NCBI RefSeq assembly: GCF_014304815.1
Contig: NZ_CP047958.1
Span: 1-64,000, forward strand
Reading direction: 5' to 3'
DNA length: 64,000 bases
Source: Synechococcus sp. MIT S9220
GTDB taxonomy: Bacteria > Cyanobacteriota > Cyanobacteriia > PCC-6307 > Cyanobiaceae
Shown here: piece after piece, positions 1 through 9,668 of the stretch
Layout of the letters: the number at the start of each line of letters is the position of its first letter
How positions within the stretch are numbered: the stretch's first letter is position 1
Position numbers and translations under genes: made by a program
The notes under the pieces: model-generated
Database searches by the model: none
Seen by the model: the letters and a program-made list of their open reading frames with translations, nothing else
What the model was told of the DNA's origin: nothing

Positions 1-81
1 AGCTGTTTCTCCTCATCAGCGCAAAAAGATTCCCCAGGCCTGTGTGATCAGAAAAGAGCTGGTCAGGAAGGGACTTGATGG

Positions 82-99
82 TTTTCCACGGTTTCCACA
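82..99 (+). other. oriC: tandem DnaA-box-like motifs (putative oriC element)
   Basis: Two close matches to the cyanobacterial/E. coli DnaA box TTTTCCACA lie head to tail: TTTTCCACG at 82-90 and GTTTCCACA at 91-99. They sit upstream of dnaN at what looks like the chosen chromosome start. DnaA boxes beside dnaN are common in cyanobacterial origins, so this is a plausible part of oriC. The rest of the origin may lie just outside the window. Only two boxes are visible here, and no replication evidence is available. Confidence 0.45.
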
Positions 100-110
100 G
101 GCCCTACTAC

Positions 111-146
111 GGCTGTTTTAGTTTTTTCTAAAAGATTTAAACAGCC
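111..146. repeat. nested AT-rich inverted repeats upstream of dnaN
   Basis: An outer 8-base inverted repeat, GGCTGTTT (111-118) and AAACAGCC (139-146), encloses a second one, TTTTAG (116-121) and CTAAAA (128-133), around a T6 spacer. The two stems share bases, so they cannot form together. The element could be a DNA-unwinding region of the origin, a terminator for a gene at the other end of the circle, or part of the dnaN leader. The sequence does not distinguish these. Confidence 0.5.
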
Positions 147-245
147 AGTAAGCAGCAAGAACGACAAGTTCGTTTGGACCATTGCGCTTCGTGCGTCCCT
201 GTGAAACCGTGGGTGACCTCAGGCCTTGCAGCGGACAACGTCGCC

Positions 246-1412
246 ATGAAACTGGTTTGTTCCCAAACGGAACTCAACGCTGCGCTGCAATTGGTCAGCA
301 GGGCGGTTGCAGCAAGACCGACCCATCCGGTACTTGCCAACGTGTTGCTGACCGCGGATGCCGGCACTGATCGGTTGAGCCTCACTGGTTTTGACCTCAA
401 TCTGGGCATTCAGACGTCCCTGGCTGCGACCGTTGAAACCAGTGGTGCGGTCACGCTGCCAGCGCGACTGTTTGGTGAGATCGTTTCGCGTCTTTCCAGC
501 GATTCGCCCATCACTCTTGTCACCGATGAAGCCGGAGAACAGGTTGAACTCACCAGCTTGAGTGGCAGCTACCAGATGCGCGGCATGCCTGCGGATGATT
601 TCCCGGAGCTGCCTCTGGTCGAGAACGGCACAGCGCTCAAACTGGATCCAGCAGCTCTGGTGAAAGCACTGCGCAGCACGCTGTTTGCCAGCAGTTCCGA
701 CGAAGCCAAGCAGCTGCTCACAGGGGTGCATCTCCGTTTTGATCGCACCAGCCTTGAGGCTGCTTCCACGGATGGTCATCGTCTGGCAGTGCTCAGTGTT
801 GATGACGCACTGCAGGACCCTCTTGCTCTCTCTGATCAGGAGGCTTCGCAAGAGCCTGGCCTTGCTGTCACCCTTCCGGCCCGTTCCCTGAGGGAAGTGG
901 AACGGCTGATGGCGGGATGGAAAGGAACAGATGCTGTGAGTCTGTTTTGCGAAAGCGGTCAGGTTGTGGTTCTGGCCGCTGATCAGATGGTGACCAGTCG
1001 CACCCTTGAGGGCACCTACCCGAATTACCGCCAGCTCATTCCTGATTCGTTCAATCGCACGCTTGATCTTGATCGTCGGGCCTTCGTGGCTTCACTCGAA
1101 CGCATCGCTGTTTTGGCTGATCAGCACAACAATGTTGTTCGCATCGGCAGTGATCCTGACAAGGGTCTGGTTCAGATCAGTGCGGATGCTCAGGATGTTG
1201 GCAGTGGTTCCGAGTCCCTATCGGCTCAGATAGAAGGTGACCCTGTGCAGATCGCATTCAATGTGCGTTATGTGCTTGATGGTTTGAAAGCGATGGATTC
1301 GGAACGCGTTCGCCTGCAGTGCAATGCCCCGACAACCCCAGCCATCCTTTCACCATCAGATGATGCTTCAGGCCTCACCTATCTGGTGATGCCTGTTCAG
1401 ATTCGTTCCTGA
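246..1412 (+). CDS. dnaN: DNA polymerase III sliding clamp (beta subunit)
   Basis: This 388-residue protein is the beta clamp, a ring-shaped dimer that tethers DNA polymerase III to DNA and recruits repair polymerases and MutS/MutL. It opens MKLVCSQTELNAALQLVSRA and ends with YLVMPVQIRS, matching the typical clamp C-terminus in which the MPVR-like motif lines the partner-binding pocket. Length fits the family (about 370-390). The frame is open from a TTG at 174, but the ATG at 246 gives the canonical N-terminus, so I chose it. The gene starts 100 bases after the inverted repeats and 147 bases after the DnaA-box-like motifs, and is followed after 2 bases by the PRC-barrel gene, suggesting co-transcription. 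Confidence 0.95.
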   Translation: MKLVCSQTELNAALQLVSRAVAARPTHPVLANVLLTADAGTDRLSLTGFDLNLGIQTSLAATVETSGAVTLPARLFGEIVSRLSSDSPITLVTDEAGEQVELTSLSGSYQMRGMPADDFPELPLVENGTALKLDPAALVKALRSTLFASSSDEAKQLLTGVHLRFDRTSLEAASTDGHRLAVLSVDDALQDPLALSDQEASQEPGLAVTLPARSLREVERLMAGWKGTDAVSLFCESGQVVVLAADQMVTSRTLEGTYPNYRQLIPDSFNRTLDLDRRAFVASLERIAVLADQHNNVVRIGSDPDKGLVQISADAQDVGSGSESLSAQIEGDPVQIAFNVRYVLDGLKAMDSERVRLQCNAPTTPAILSPSDDASGLTYLVMPVQIRS

Positions 1413-1414
1413 CC

Positions 1415-2185
1415 TTGACGCTGCCTGACCCACTGCTGCTCAGCGATCTACTCAGGCACCGTGTGCGTTGTGATCAGGGACTTGATCACGGCATTGGGGT
1501 GATGGCCTGGATGCATCCTCCGGTGCATCGCCTGTTGGGCTGGGTGAGTCGTCCTTCCGCTCTGCGTAACTCCCGCACTGTCTGGAGACTTGATCAGTGT
1601 CGTGGTCTCGATGATCAGCAGGTGTTTGTGAAAGGGGTTCCTTCAGAGATTGATCAGCTCACCCTTGAGCGGCTTCCCACCCTGCTGGATGCCGACTTGC
1701 TCGATGTCGCTGGAGAGCGCCTTGGCCAGGTTGCAGACCTCGCCTTTGTTCCTTCAACAGGAGAGATCCTGCACTATCTGGTGTCTCGCAGCGATCCACG
1801 TCTGCCAGGAAGCAGCCGCTGGCGGCTCACGCCTGATCGCATTGTCGACCAGCAGCCTGGGTTGGTCTCCACTGGTCTTCGTGATCTGGATGATCTTCCC
1901 GAGGCGCGCGCCAGCGTTCGTCAGGATTTCGTTCGTCGCTCTCGTCACTGGCGGGAGCAGTTGCAACAGTTTGGTGATCGTGCCGGTGAACGGCTTGAGG
2001 GGTGGTTGGAGGAACCTCCCTGGGACGACTACCCCTCTCGCCGTGATCTCAACGAGCCTGATGATCGTCCCCAACCCATGGATTCAGATCCACTGGAGGA
2101 TTGGCATGACGACGACTGGATTGATCGAGAGCCGGCCATGCAGAACCGACGGCCCGGAGAACGAGATGGAGATCCCTGGATCTGA
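1415..2185 (+). CDS. PRC-barrel domain protein, function unknown
   Basis: A 256-residue cytoplasmic protein starting with TTG two bases after dnaN. Residues about 85-150 look like a PRC-barrel: [20 protein letters not shown] is the typical 'instruction/boundary' strand pattern, followed by [13 protein letters not shown] second, weaker barrel may precede it at about 40-85. The C-terminal 70 residues are acidic, rich in D, P and W, and probably disordered. PRC-barrels occur in the ribosome factor RimM and in photosystem-associated proteins, but the partner here is not evident. From memory, homologues sit next to dnaN in other picocyanobacteria. No catalytic motif is visible, so no function is assigned. 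Confidence 0.8.
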   Translation: MTLPDPLLLSDLLRHRVRCDQGLDHGIGVMAWMHPPVHRLLGWVSRPSALRNSRTVWRLDQCRGLDDQQVFVKGVPSEIDQLTLERLPTLLDADLLDVAGERLGQVADLAFVPSTGEILHYLVSRSDPRLPGSSRWRLTPDRIVDQQPGLVSTGLRDLDDLPEARASVRQDFVRRSRHWREQLQQFGDRAGERLEGWLEEPPWDDYPSRRDLNEPDDRPQPMDSDPLEDWHDDDWIDREPAMQNRRPGERDGDPWI

Positions 2186-2229
2186 TTGGCACGGTCGGGC
2201 TGTCGGCAACACTGGGAGCAGATGACCTG

Positions 2230-4578
2230 TTGACTGTGGTCCAGTCTTCTTCTGCGGCTGAGACGTTTGATGTCGCGGCCGCCCTCCGCCAGGAAGGGCT
2301 CACGCAGCAGGATTACGTCGAGATTCAACGTCGCCTGGGGCGAGACCCCAACCGGGCTGAACTCGGCATGTTTGGGGTGATGTGGTCAGAGCACTGCTGT
2401 TACCGCAACTCCAGACCGCTGCTCAGTGGTTTTCCAACAGAGGGACCTCGCATCCTGGTGGGTCCCGGTGAAAACGCCGGTGTGGTGGATCTTGGCGGAG
2501 GCCATCGCCTCGCGTTCAAGATCGAAAGCCACAATCACCCCTCGGCAGTCGAACCCTTTCAGGGTGCTGCGACAGGTGTTGGTGGAATCCTCCGCGACAT
2601 TTTCACCATGGGTGCTCGTCCGATCGCTCTGCTGAATGCCTTGCGTTTCGGCCCCCTGGATGATCCCGCCAATGTTGGATTGATGCAGGGCGTGGTGGCT
2701 GGCATTGCCCATTACGGCAATTGCGTGGGTGTGCCCACCGTGGGGGGTGAAGTGGCTTTTGATCCCTCTTACAGCGGCAATCCTCTGGTCAATGCGATGG
2801 CCCTCGGTCTGATGGAGACCGACGACATTGTGAAGTCCGGGGCTTCTGGAGTTGGTAACCCCGTGGTTTATGTGGGCAGCACCACCGGTCGTGATGGCAT
2901 GGGTGGTGCCAGTTTTGCCAGTGCTGAGCTGAGTTCCGCTTCTCTGGATGACCGTCCCGCTGTGCAGGTGGGAGATCCGTTTCTGGAAAAGGGGTTGATT
3001 GAAGCCTGTCTGGAAGCATTCCAGAGCGGTGATGTGGTCGCCGCTCAAGACATGGGGGCTGCTGGTCTTACCTGCAGTTGTTCGGAAATGGCAGCTAAAG
3101 GAGATCTGGGCATTGAGCTGGATCTCGACAAAGTTCCTGCGCGGGAGCAGGGCATGACCGCCTACGAATACCTGTTGTCTGAATCGCAGGAGCGCATGCT
3201 GTTCGTGGTGCGTGCTGGCCGCGAAGAGCCTCTGATGGAGCGTTTCCGCCGCTGGGGTCTGCAGGCGGCTGTCGTGGGTCGCGTCCTAGCTGATCCTGTG
3301 GTTCGCGTGCTTCAGGCAGGCGTTGTGGCTGCTGAGGTCCCCTCGAGGGCTTTGGCGGAAGACACGCCGATCAATCACCATGATTTGCTCAGCGAACCTC
3401 CTGCTGACATTCAGGAGCTGTGGCGTTGGTCAGAAGCGGATCTTCCCCTCCCAAGCCAAGACCATGACTGGAGTCAGAGTCTTCTGCGCTTGTTGGATGA
3501 TCCAACGATTGCAAGCAAACGCTGGGTGCATCGTCAGTACGACCAGCAGGTTTTGGCGAACACCGTGGTGTCGTCTGGATCCGCAGACGCAGCGGTGGTC
3601 AGACTTCGGCCGCAACAGGGTGAAGGATCGCTGGATGCTTCAACCAAGGGAGTGGCTGCCACGGTGGATTGTCCCAATCGTTGGGTTGCTTTGGATCCTG
3701 AACGGGGTGCCCAGGCAGCTGTTGCTGAAGCTGCACGCAATCTGAGTTGTGTGGGTGCTCAACCTCTCGCTGTCACCGACAATCTCAATTTTCCTTCGCC
3801 TGAAACCCCCAAGGGCTACTGGCAGCTTGCGAAGGCATGCCGCGGTATCTCGGATGCCTGCAGAGCTCTCAACACCCCGGTGACTGGTGGCAATGTCTCG
3901 CTCTACAACGAGATCAAAAAAGATGACGGCACCCTGCAGCCGATCCACCCCACGCCTGTGATCGGCATGGTGGGTGGTGTCGACGACATCGCGACCGTGA
4001 TTGGTCTGGGATGGCGACAGGCTCAGGATTCCATTTACCTGATTGGTGTCGGCCCTGATGACGTCGAGGCTCTCTCTCTGGGCTTGGCAGGTAGTGCCTA
4101 TCAACAGCTGATTACAGGGTCTTTGGCTGGTCGACCACCTTTGCCTGATCTTCCGATGGAAGACAAGGTTGGCAGTCTTGTGCGTGAGGCGATTACTCGC
4201 GGTCTGCTGGGCTCAGCTCATGATTGCAGCGATGGCGGTCTCTGCGTGGCTTTGGCGGAATCTTCGATTGCTTCGGGGTTGGGAATCGAGATCGACCTCA
4301 GTGTTCAGGGTGTGCGTTTGGATCGTGTTCTGTTTGCGGAAGGTGGGAGTCGGATCGTGGTGTCGGTCAAGGCAGATCGCATGGGTCCATGGGAAGCGCT
4401 GTTAGCTGAGCAGGACGATCTGCCAATCACTCGGATTGGTGTTGTCACCGAACAGCCTTGCCTGCAGGTTCGTGTTGATCATCACCTTTGTCTGAATCTG
4501 GAGATTGAGCAGTGTCGTGATGTCTACAGCAGTTCATTACCGCGAAGAATTGATGGCAATGGGGAGCTTGCTGAATGA
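2230..4578 (+). CDS. purL: phosphoribosylformylglycinamidine synthase subunit PurL
   Basis: PurL converts FGAR to FGAM using ATP and ammonia delivered by PurQ, the fourth step of purine synthesis. At 782 residues it is the small-type PurL that works with separate PurS and PurQ, neither of which is in this window. [11 protein letters not shown] at 51-61 carries the conserved histidine, [14 protein letters not shown] at 100-113 is the ATP/FGAR site, and [17 protein letters not shown] and [14 protein letters not shown] are later family signatures. The start is TTG. purF follows after an AT-rich 139-base gap, so the two purine genes are neighbours on the same strand. Confidence 0.95.
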   Translation: MTVVQSSSAAETFDVAAALRQEGLTQQDYVEIQRRLGRDPNRAELGMFGVMWSEHCCYRNSRPLLSGFPTEGPRILVGPGENAGVVDLGGGHRLAFKIESHNHPSAVEPFQGAATGVGGILRDIFTMGARPIALLNALRFGPLDDPANVGLMQGVVAGIAHYGNCVGVPTVGGEVAFDPSYSGNPLVNAMALGLMETDDIVKSGASGVGNPVVYVGSTTGRDGMGGASFASAELSSASLDDRPAVQVGDPFLEKGLIEACLEAFQSGDVVAAQDMGAAGLTCSCSEMAAKGDLGIELDLDKVPAREQGMTAYEYLLSESQERMLFVVRAGREEPLMERFRRWGLQAAVVGRVLADPVVRVLQAGVVAAEVPSRALAEDTPINHHDLLSEPPADIQELWRWSEADLPLPSQDHDWSQSLLRLLDDPTIASKRWVHRQYDQQVLANTVVSSGSADAAVVRLRPQQGEGSLDASTKGVAATVDCPNRWVALDPERGAQAAVAEAARNLSCVGAQPLAVTDNLNFPSPETPKGYWQLAKACRGISDACRALNTPVTGGNVSLYNEIKKDDGTLQPIHPTPVIGMVGGVDDIATVIGLGWRQAQDSIYLIGVGPDDVEALSLGLAGSAYQQLITGSLAGRPPLPDLPMEDKVGSLVREAITRGLLGSAHDCSDGGLCVALAESSIASGLGIEIDLSVQGVRLDRVLFAEGGSRIVVSVKADRMGPWEALLAEQDDLPITRIGVVTEQPCLQVRVDHHLCLNLEIEQCRDVYSSSLPRRIDGNGELAE

Positions 4579-4717
4579 CCATGTGTCGCTTTGCTAAAAT
4601 TGAAATGATTTTGTTTCCCGCCTTGTTTGGCTTTCGAGTTAATCATATCGATGATTTATTTATGAATTCAATGATCATATTTGATTCACTGAATAACTTT
4701 GTGAGCGAGTCGTAATT

Positions 4718-6175
4718 ATGTGTGGAATTATCGGGGTGTTTTCTGTTGATTCTGTTAATCAGCAGATCTATGACAATCTTCTTCTGCTTCAGCATCGTGG
4801 ACAGGATTCTGCAGGAATTGTCACGATGGATAACTATACATTTCACGTCCACAAACAACGTGGACGGGTTCGTGAAGCATTCCGAACGCGCGATATGCGC
4901 AAACTTCTTGGCAATGTTGGTCTTGGCCATGTTCGTTACGCCACCAGTGGAGCTGCAGCAGCTGAAGATGAAGTCCAGCCTTTTTATGTCAACGCTCCGT
5001 ATGGAATCACCTTTGTTCACAATGGCAATCTGACCAATACCAGTCAGCTCGAACAGGACCTTTTCAAGATTGACCGACGTCATACCAACTCCTCCAGCGA
5101 CACGGAGATGTTGGTGAATGTTCTTGCTACTGAAATCCAATCCCATCTCACGGGTCCTGATCTTTCTCCCGATCAATTGTTTGATGCCGTGTCGTCGTTG
5201 CATCGCAGAGTCAAGGGCTCCTATGCCGCGATTGCTCTGATCTCAGGCCGCGGCCTTCTTGCTTTCCGTGATCCTTTTGGCATCAGACCATTAATTCTTG
5301 GCCGCAGAAGCGCCAAAAATGGACGGGATGAATGGATCGTGGCGAGTGAATCACTCGTAATTGAAAACAGTGGTTATGAAATTGTTCGTGATGTTGAACC
5401 TGGGGAAGCAATCTTTATTGACTTTGATTTCAACTTGCACCAACGTCAATGTGCGCAGTCTTCCCAGCTAGTGCCCTGTGCTTTTGAATATGTTTATCTC
5501 GCAAGGCCAGATTCCGTTATGAACGGAATTTCTGTTTACGAAACAAGGCTTCGCATGGGCGATCTGCTTGCAAAAACAATTTCTGACTCATTACCAGCTG
5601 GTGATATCGATGTTGTGATGCCGATACCAGATTCAGCCAGACCTTCTGCTATGCAGGTGGCAAAACAACTTGGGATCGAATATCGCGAAGGATTTTATAA
5701 AAACCGTTATGTGGGTCGTACGTTCATCATGCCAGGACAAGCGGAAAGAAAAAAATCAGTACGGCAAAAACTCAATGCTTTGGGGACTGAATTTGCTGGA
5801 AAGAATGTTCTGATTGTGGATGATTCCATTGTTCGTGGTACGACATCCAGGGAAATTGTGCAGATGGCGCGCGACGCTGGAGCCAATCAGGTCACATTTA
5901 CATCGGCTGCGCCGCCTGTTCGTTTTCCCAATGTGTATGGAATCAACATGCCCACGAGGGCAGAGCTTCTAGCTCATGGACGTTCGACCGATCAAATTGC
6001 AGATGTGCTCGCTGCTGATCATGTTGTGTATCAGAGCGTTGATAATCTCAAGAAAAGCATCGTTCAAGGTACTGATATCCAGGACCTTGAAATGTCTTGT
6101 TTTGACGGTCACTATGTGACCGGAGATATTGATGAGAACTACTTCGAGTGGCTGGAGGGGAACTGCAGTTCTTGA
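4718..6175 (+). CDS. purF: amidophosphoribosyltransferase PurF
   Basis: PurF makes 5-phosphoribosylamine from PRPP and glutamine, the committed purine step. The protein (485 residues) begins MCGIIGVFS, so removal of Met exposes the nucleophilic Cys2 of the N-terminal glutaminase domain. No propeptide is present. The PRPP-binding loop VLIVDDSIVRGTTSREIV lies at about 362-380. Base use differs from the neighbours: lines 5521-5580 and 5641-5700 contain 26 and 25 G+C of 60, against 36 of 60 for 3001-3060 in purL. The gene may therefore have a different recent history or expression constraint. No strong Shine-Dalgarno sequence is visible before the ATG. Confidence 0.95.
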   Translation: MCGIIGVFSVDSVNQQIYDNLLLLQHRGQDSAGIVTMDNYTFHVHKQRGRVREAFRTRDMRKLLGNVGLGHVRYATSGAAAAEDEVQPFYVNAPYGITFVHNGNLTNTSQLEQDLFKIDRRHTNSSSDTEMLVNVLATEIQSHLTGPDLSPDQLFDAVSSLHRRVKGSYAAIALISGRGLLAFRDPFGIRPLILGRRSAKNGRDEWIVASESLVIENSGYEIVRDVEPGEAIFIDFDFNLHQRQCAQSSQLVPCAFEYVYLARPDSVMNGISVYETRLRMGDLLAKTISDSLPAGDIDVVMPIPDSARPSAMQVAKQLGIEYREGFYKNRYVGRTFIMPGQAERKKSVRQKLNALGTEFAGKNVLIVDDSIVRGTTSREIVQMARDAGANQVTFTSAAPPVRFPNVYGINMPTRAELLAHGRSTDQIADVLAADHVVYQSVDNLKKSIVQGTDIQDLEMSCFDGHYVTGDIDENYFEWLEGNCSS

Positions 6176-6182
6176 AATGAAT

Positions 6183-8699
6183 TCAGCTCATTAGAGGAAC
6201 AAGCTGAACCAGAGTTTCTTCTGCTTTGAATTTCAGCTGAGTGGGTTGATTGCTATCCATGCTGATTGTTGTGTTTTCGAGGCGGGCATGGCGCCCTTTG
6301 TTGGTTATCACACCCACCAGATCTGCGCTTTCACAGACTGAGACCAGTCGTTCGCTTTCTTTGTGATTGCCATTCAGTTTCACTGCGATTTCCCCTAGAT
6401 CTCCACGTTTGCATCGGCGCAGTTCACTGAGGGAGAGGCGAATCAGACCACCTTTGTTGGTTCCGATCAGCACCTCCCCACTGTTGTTTGATTCAGAACT
6501 GTTTGATTCAGAACTGCTGCTGTCACCGGGTTGGCTGACAGCTCCCACAAGGTTTTCTCCGGGCAGCATGCGCATGGTCATTGGCCCCTGGGCCAACTTG
6601 CCCATCAAGGGCAGGCACTGCTCTTCAACTGGAAGGCAGAGAATTCGACCGATGTCACTCACTAGAGCCACGGTTCCACCTTCTTCGCAGATCACTGCTG
6701 AAAGCAGTGAAACGCCTTCCTTCAGTTTCAAGATGGTGGCAGCGCGACCTGAGAGCTCCTGAATTTCATCTAATGGAAGTCGTTTGAAGCGTCCGTCTGT
6801 GGTCAGCAGACCAAGCGACGAGCGCCTGTTGGTGTCTTTGTCATCAACAGCGGGAAGTCGAAGCAGGTTGATCACTGTTTCGCCTTCTAAAGCTGTCGGG
6901 AGGAATCGCTCCAGGCCTCCAGGTTGCTGACCGGCAAACTCCCAGCGCACCAGTGCGATCCGACCACTGGCGGTGAGTGCCAACAATCGAGGTGCAGGGT
7001 TGATCGGCAGGATCAGTCGTGCCGGAGAGGGTTCGTCGCCCAGATCGACTGCTTCATTGAGGTGCAATCGGCCGAGCAGCTGGGGGCTCACGACCTTCAC
7101 TTGACCGTCGGTTTGGATCAGGATCCGCGATTCAGGTGGCAGAGCATCGAGGGCCTGACGGCGTTGCAGTTCGGCATTGGGGCGCTGGCTTGCTGCCCGT
7201 TCCGCCAGCAGGTGATCACCTCCTTCCACCAGACGTGTGCGGCGAGGAGTGGCAAAGCGTTTTTTCAGCTGGCGGAGCTCCTGAACCAGGGCATCCATAA
7301 GCTGTTCGCGATTGTCCAGCAACAGCTTCAGTCGTTGCCGTTCAGCTCGCAGTTCATCGGCTTCCTGGCGCAGGCTCTCTTGCTCCAGCCCCGTGAGCCG
7401 TCGCAAGGGCATGGCCAGAACCGCATCAGCCTGTCGCTCGCTGAGATCTAGTTGCACCATCAGGCTTGCTCGGGCCGTTGATGCATCGCGCGCCTCCTGA
7501 ATCATGGCGATGACTTTCTGCAAAGAAGCCAGCGCTGTGATCAGGCCTTCCACCACCTCGAGCCGGTCCTCTGTTTTGCGCAGGGCATGGCTGGTTCGGC
7601 GAATCAGCGTCAGTTCCCGATATTCCAGGAAGGTCTGAAGCATTCGCCGCAGTGACAGTTGCCGAGGTTGACCGTCCACCAGTGCCAGCAGGATGGCTCC
7701 GAAATTGCTTTGTAGAGACGTTCGGCGTTGCAAGTCCTTGAGAACGGTGTCTGTATCAGCGTCTCGCCTCAGTTCCACCACAATCCGCATGCCTTCGCGG
7801 TCGCTTTCATCGCGTATGTCCGCAATGCCACCGATCTTTCCGTCGTTGACCTGTTCAGCAAGCTTTTCGATCCAGCCAGCCTTACTCAGTTGATAGGGCA
7901 GCTCAGTGACAATCACAGCGTTGCGCTTGTGTTTGCCCTTTCCTGGTTGCACTTCCTCCACGTGGGCGACGCCCCGCATCGGAATGCTGCCGCGACCACG
8001 CAGATAGGTGTCGCGGATTCCGCTGCCCAGCAAAACTTCACCGCCTGTGGGGAAATCTGGACCCGGGATCAGAGCCAGTAATTTCTCATCGCTCAGATCC
8101 GGTTTCCGCACCAGCGCCACCAGCCCATCAACCACTTCACCGAGGTTGTGGGGCGGGATGCTGGTGGCCATGCCCACCGCGATGCCAGCACAGCCGTTCA
8201 GCAGCAGAAACGGCAGCTGTGCCGGCAGGACCGTCGGTTCCTGTTGGGACCCATCGAAGTTGGCAGCGAAATCGACCGTGTCGTCGCCGATCTCATCGAG
8301 CAGTGCCTCATGAGCGATCGGTGCCAGTCGCGTTTCGGTGTAACGCATTGCGGCAGGTGGGTCATCGTCCACGGAACCGAAGTTGCCATGGCCATCCAGC
8401 AGCGGATGGCGGCTGGAAAAGGTCTGGACCTGTCTGACCAGCGCGTCGTAGACCGCCTGATCACCGTGAGGGTGATATTTACCGAGAACGTCGCCGACGA
8501 CGCGGGCGCATTTGCGATATGGGCGATCAGGTGTGAGCCCAAGCTCGTGCATCGCGTACAGGATGCGGCGCTGAACCGGTTTGAGACCGTCGCGGACATC
8601 CGGCAAGGCCCGACCCACGATCACGCTCATCGCGTACTCGAGATAGGAGCGCTGCATCTCCTGATGCAGGGCGATCGGTTGAACGCGCTCCTCGGCCAT
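6183..8699 (-). CDS. type II topoisomerase A subunit (ParC-like GyrA paralogue)
   Basis: This 838-residue protein is the DNA-cleaving A subunit of a gyrase or topoisomerase IV. The catalytic tyrosine is Tyr120 in [12 protein letters not shown], and the winged-helix region [13 protein letters not shown] is intact. The C-terminal half carries the repeated blades of the beta-pinwheel domain. I do not find the GyrA box (QRRGGKG) needed for negative supercoiling; the nearest stretch is [12 protein letters not shown] at about residues 750-760. That favours a decatenating ParC-like role, and cyanobacteria commonly carry two A-subunit paralogues. I chose ATG at 8699 ([11 protein letters not shown]) over an upstream ATG at 8714. 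It is convergent with purF, separated by 7 bases. Confidence 0.9.
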   Translation of the reverse strand: MAEERVQPIALHQEMQRSYLEYAMSVIVGRALPDVRDGLKPVQRRILYAMHELGLTPDRPYRKCARVVGDVLGKYHPHGDQAVYDALVRQVQTFSSRHPLLDGHGNFGSVDDDPPAAMRYTETRLAPIAHEALLDEIGDDTVDFAANFDGSQQEPTVLPAQLPFLLLNGCAGIAVGMATSIPPHNLGEVVDGLVALVRKPDLSDEKLLALIPGPDFPTGGEVLLGSGIRDTYLRGRGSIPMRGVAHVEEVQPGKGKHKRNAVIVTELPYQLSKAGWIEKLAEQVNDGKIGGIADIRDESDREGMRIVVELRRDADTDTVLKDLQRRTSLQSNFGAILLALVDGQPRQLSLRRMLQTFLEYRELTLIRRTSHALRKTEDRLEVVEGLITALASLQKVIAMIQEARDASTARASLMVQLDLSERQADAVLAMPLRRLTGLEQESLRQEADELRAERQRLKLLLDNREQLMDALVQELRQLKKRFATPRRTRLVEGGDHLLAERAASQRPNAELQRRQALDALPPESRILIQTDGQVKVVSPQLLGRLHLNEAVDLGDEPSPARLILPINPAPRLLALTASGRIALVRWEFAGQQPGGLERFLPTALEGETVINLLRLPAVDDKDTNRRSSLGLLTTDGRFKRLPLDEIQELSGRAATILKLKEGVSLLSAVICEEGGTVALVSDIGRILCLPVEEQCLPLMGKLAQGPMTMRMLPGENLVGAVSQPGDSSSSESNSSESNNSGEVLIGTNKGGLIRLSLSELRRCKRGDLGEIAVKLNGNHKESERLVSVCESADLVGVITNKGRHARLENTTISMDSNQPTQLKFKAEETLVQLVPLMS

Positions 8700-8754
8700 C
8701 CGCTCCGGAATCAAGAAGGCAGAAGGCGCTTAGCCTACAGATCTTCGTTCTGAA

Positions 8755-9654
8755 TCACTCAGCTGATTTGGGATCTGCATTGGCTTCAGCACGTTCGACG
8801 ACTCCTCTCAGGCTGGGTGTCGTCAGCAGAACGTCAGTCGCCTGGCGAAGTTTCGAGCCCCAGAGTTGATTCTCCTGATGCCCTGGAAGCACGTAGTTGG
8901 GATCTTCAGCGAGCGCTTTGCGAGCCAGTTCAAGCGATTCAGTGTCGCCAGGATTCTGTTGATTGAGCGCAGCGGCCAGAGCCAGCATCGGCTCTGGGTT
9001 GCGTTTGATCGACAGCACGGAACGCCAGCGTTTGATGGCTTCGGGTGTGTTGCCCATTTCGAACAGCACCAGAGCTTGATTATTCAGTGCTTCCCAGAAG
9101 CTGGGTTTGATGGTTGTGGCCTGTTCAAAAGCCTTGAGAGCTTGTCTCAGGTCCGACTGCATCACGCGGGCATTGCCGAGATCAAAGTAAGCACCTGCGT
9201 TTTTGGGGTCTAGTCGTAGACCCTCATCGAGAAGAGAGATGGCGTCATCAGGACGCTCGTCGCGCAGTGCAATCGATGCTTCTGCAAACCAGAGTCCGGC
9301 TTTCCCTGGTTTCAGTGCTTTGGCCTTGGCCAGTGAGCCGGCGGCTGCTTTGAGCTGATCACTGCGCAGCTGCGCTTCAGCCAGAACCGACCACAGTCGT
9401 TCGTCATTCGGCTGGAGTCTGACCGCTAGTGCAGCAAGACTTGCTGCTTCCTCCGGTTGCCCTAGGCGCAGCAATTGTGCAGCGGTACGGCCGATGCCGA
9501 CACCGGCTCCTTCCAGCTCCTGGGCGCTGGGTGTGTAGACGTATGGGGTCAGAGCCCTCGCTGGTGCAGCGTTGAGAGCACCAAGCGTTCCCGTCAGCAT
9601 CGTGATCATCAGAGCTCGATGCCAGCTCCGTCCTCTACGAGCTTGAACTCCCAT
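8755..9654 (-). CDS. exported TPR-repeat protein
   Basis: A 299-residue protein with a basic N-terminus, a hydrophobic stretch at about 14-33 and a likely signal peptidase site after ARA in APARALTPYVY, so it is probably exported to the periplasm or thylakoid lumen. From about residue 55 to 245 it consists of tetratricopeptide repeats with the A-x-A/L-P pattern, for example LDPKNAGAYFDLGNARVMQS and IKPSFWEALNNQALVLFEMG. TPR arrays mediate protein contacts; no enzymatic motif is present. It lies between the topoisomerase gene and queG on the same strand, a position I recall as conserved in picocyanobacteria. Its specific partner is unknown. Confidence 0.8.
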   Translation of the reverse strand: MGVQARRGRSWHRALMITMLTGTLGALNAAPARALTPYVYTPSAQELEGAGVGIGRTAAQLLRLGQPEEAASLAALAVRLQPNDERLWSVLAEAQLRSDQLKAAAGSLAKAKALKPGKAGLWFAEASIALRDERPDDAISLLDEGLRLDPKNAGAYFDLGNARVMQSDLRQALKAFEQATTIKPSFWEALNNQALVLFEMGNTPEAIKRWRSVLSIKRNPEPMLALAAALNQQNPGDTESLELARKALAEDPNYVLPGHQENQLWGSKLRQATDVLLTTPSLRGVVERAEANADPKSAE

Positions 9655-9668
9655 CGCTGATCCAAGAA

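Noticed and set aside
4643-5203. Minus-strand 186-residue frame at the start of purF
   Set aside because: It overlaps the glutaminase domain of PurF in antisense and ends in the AT-rich gap; no motif is visible.
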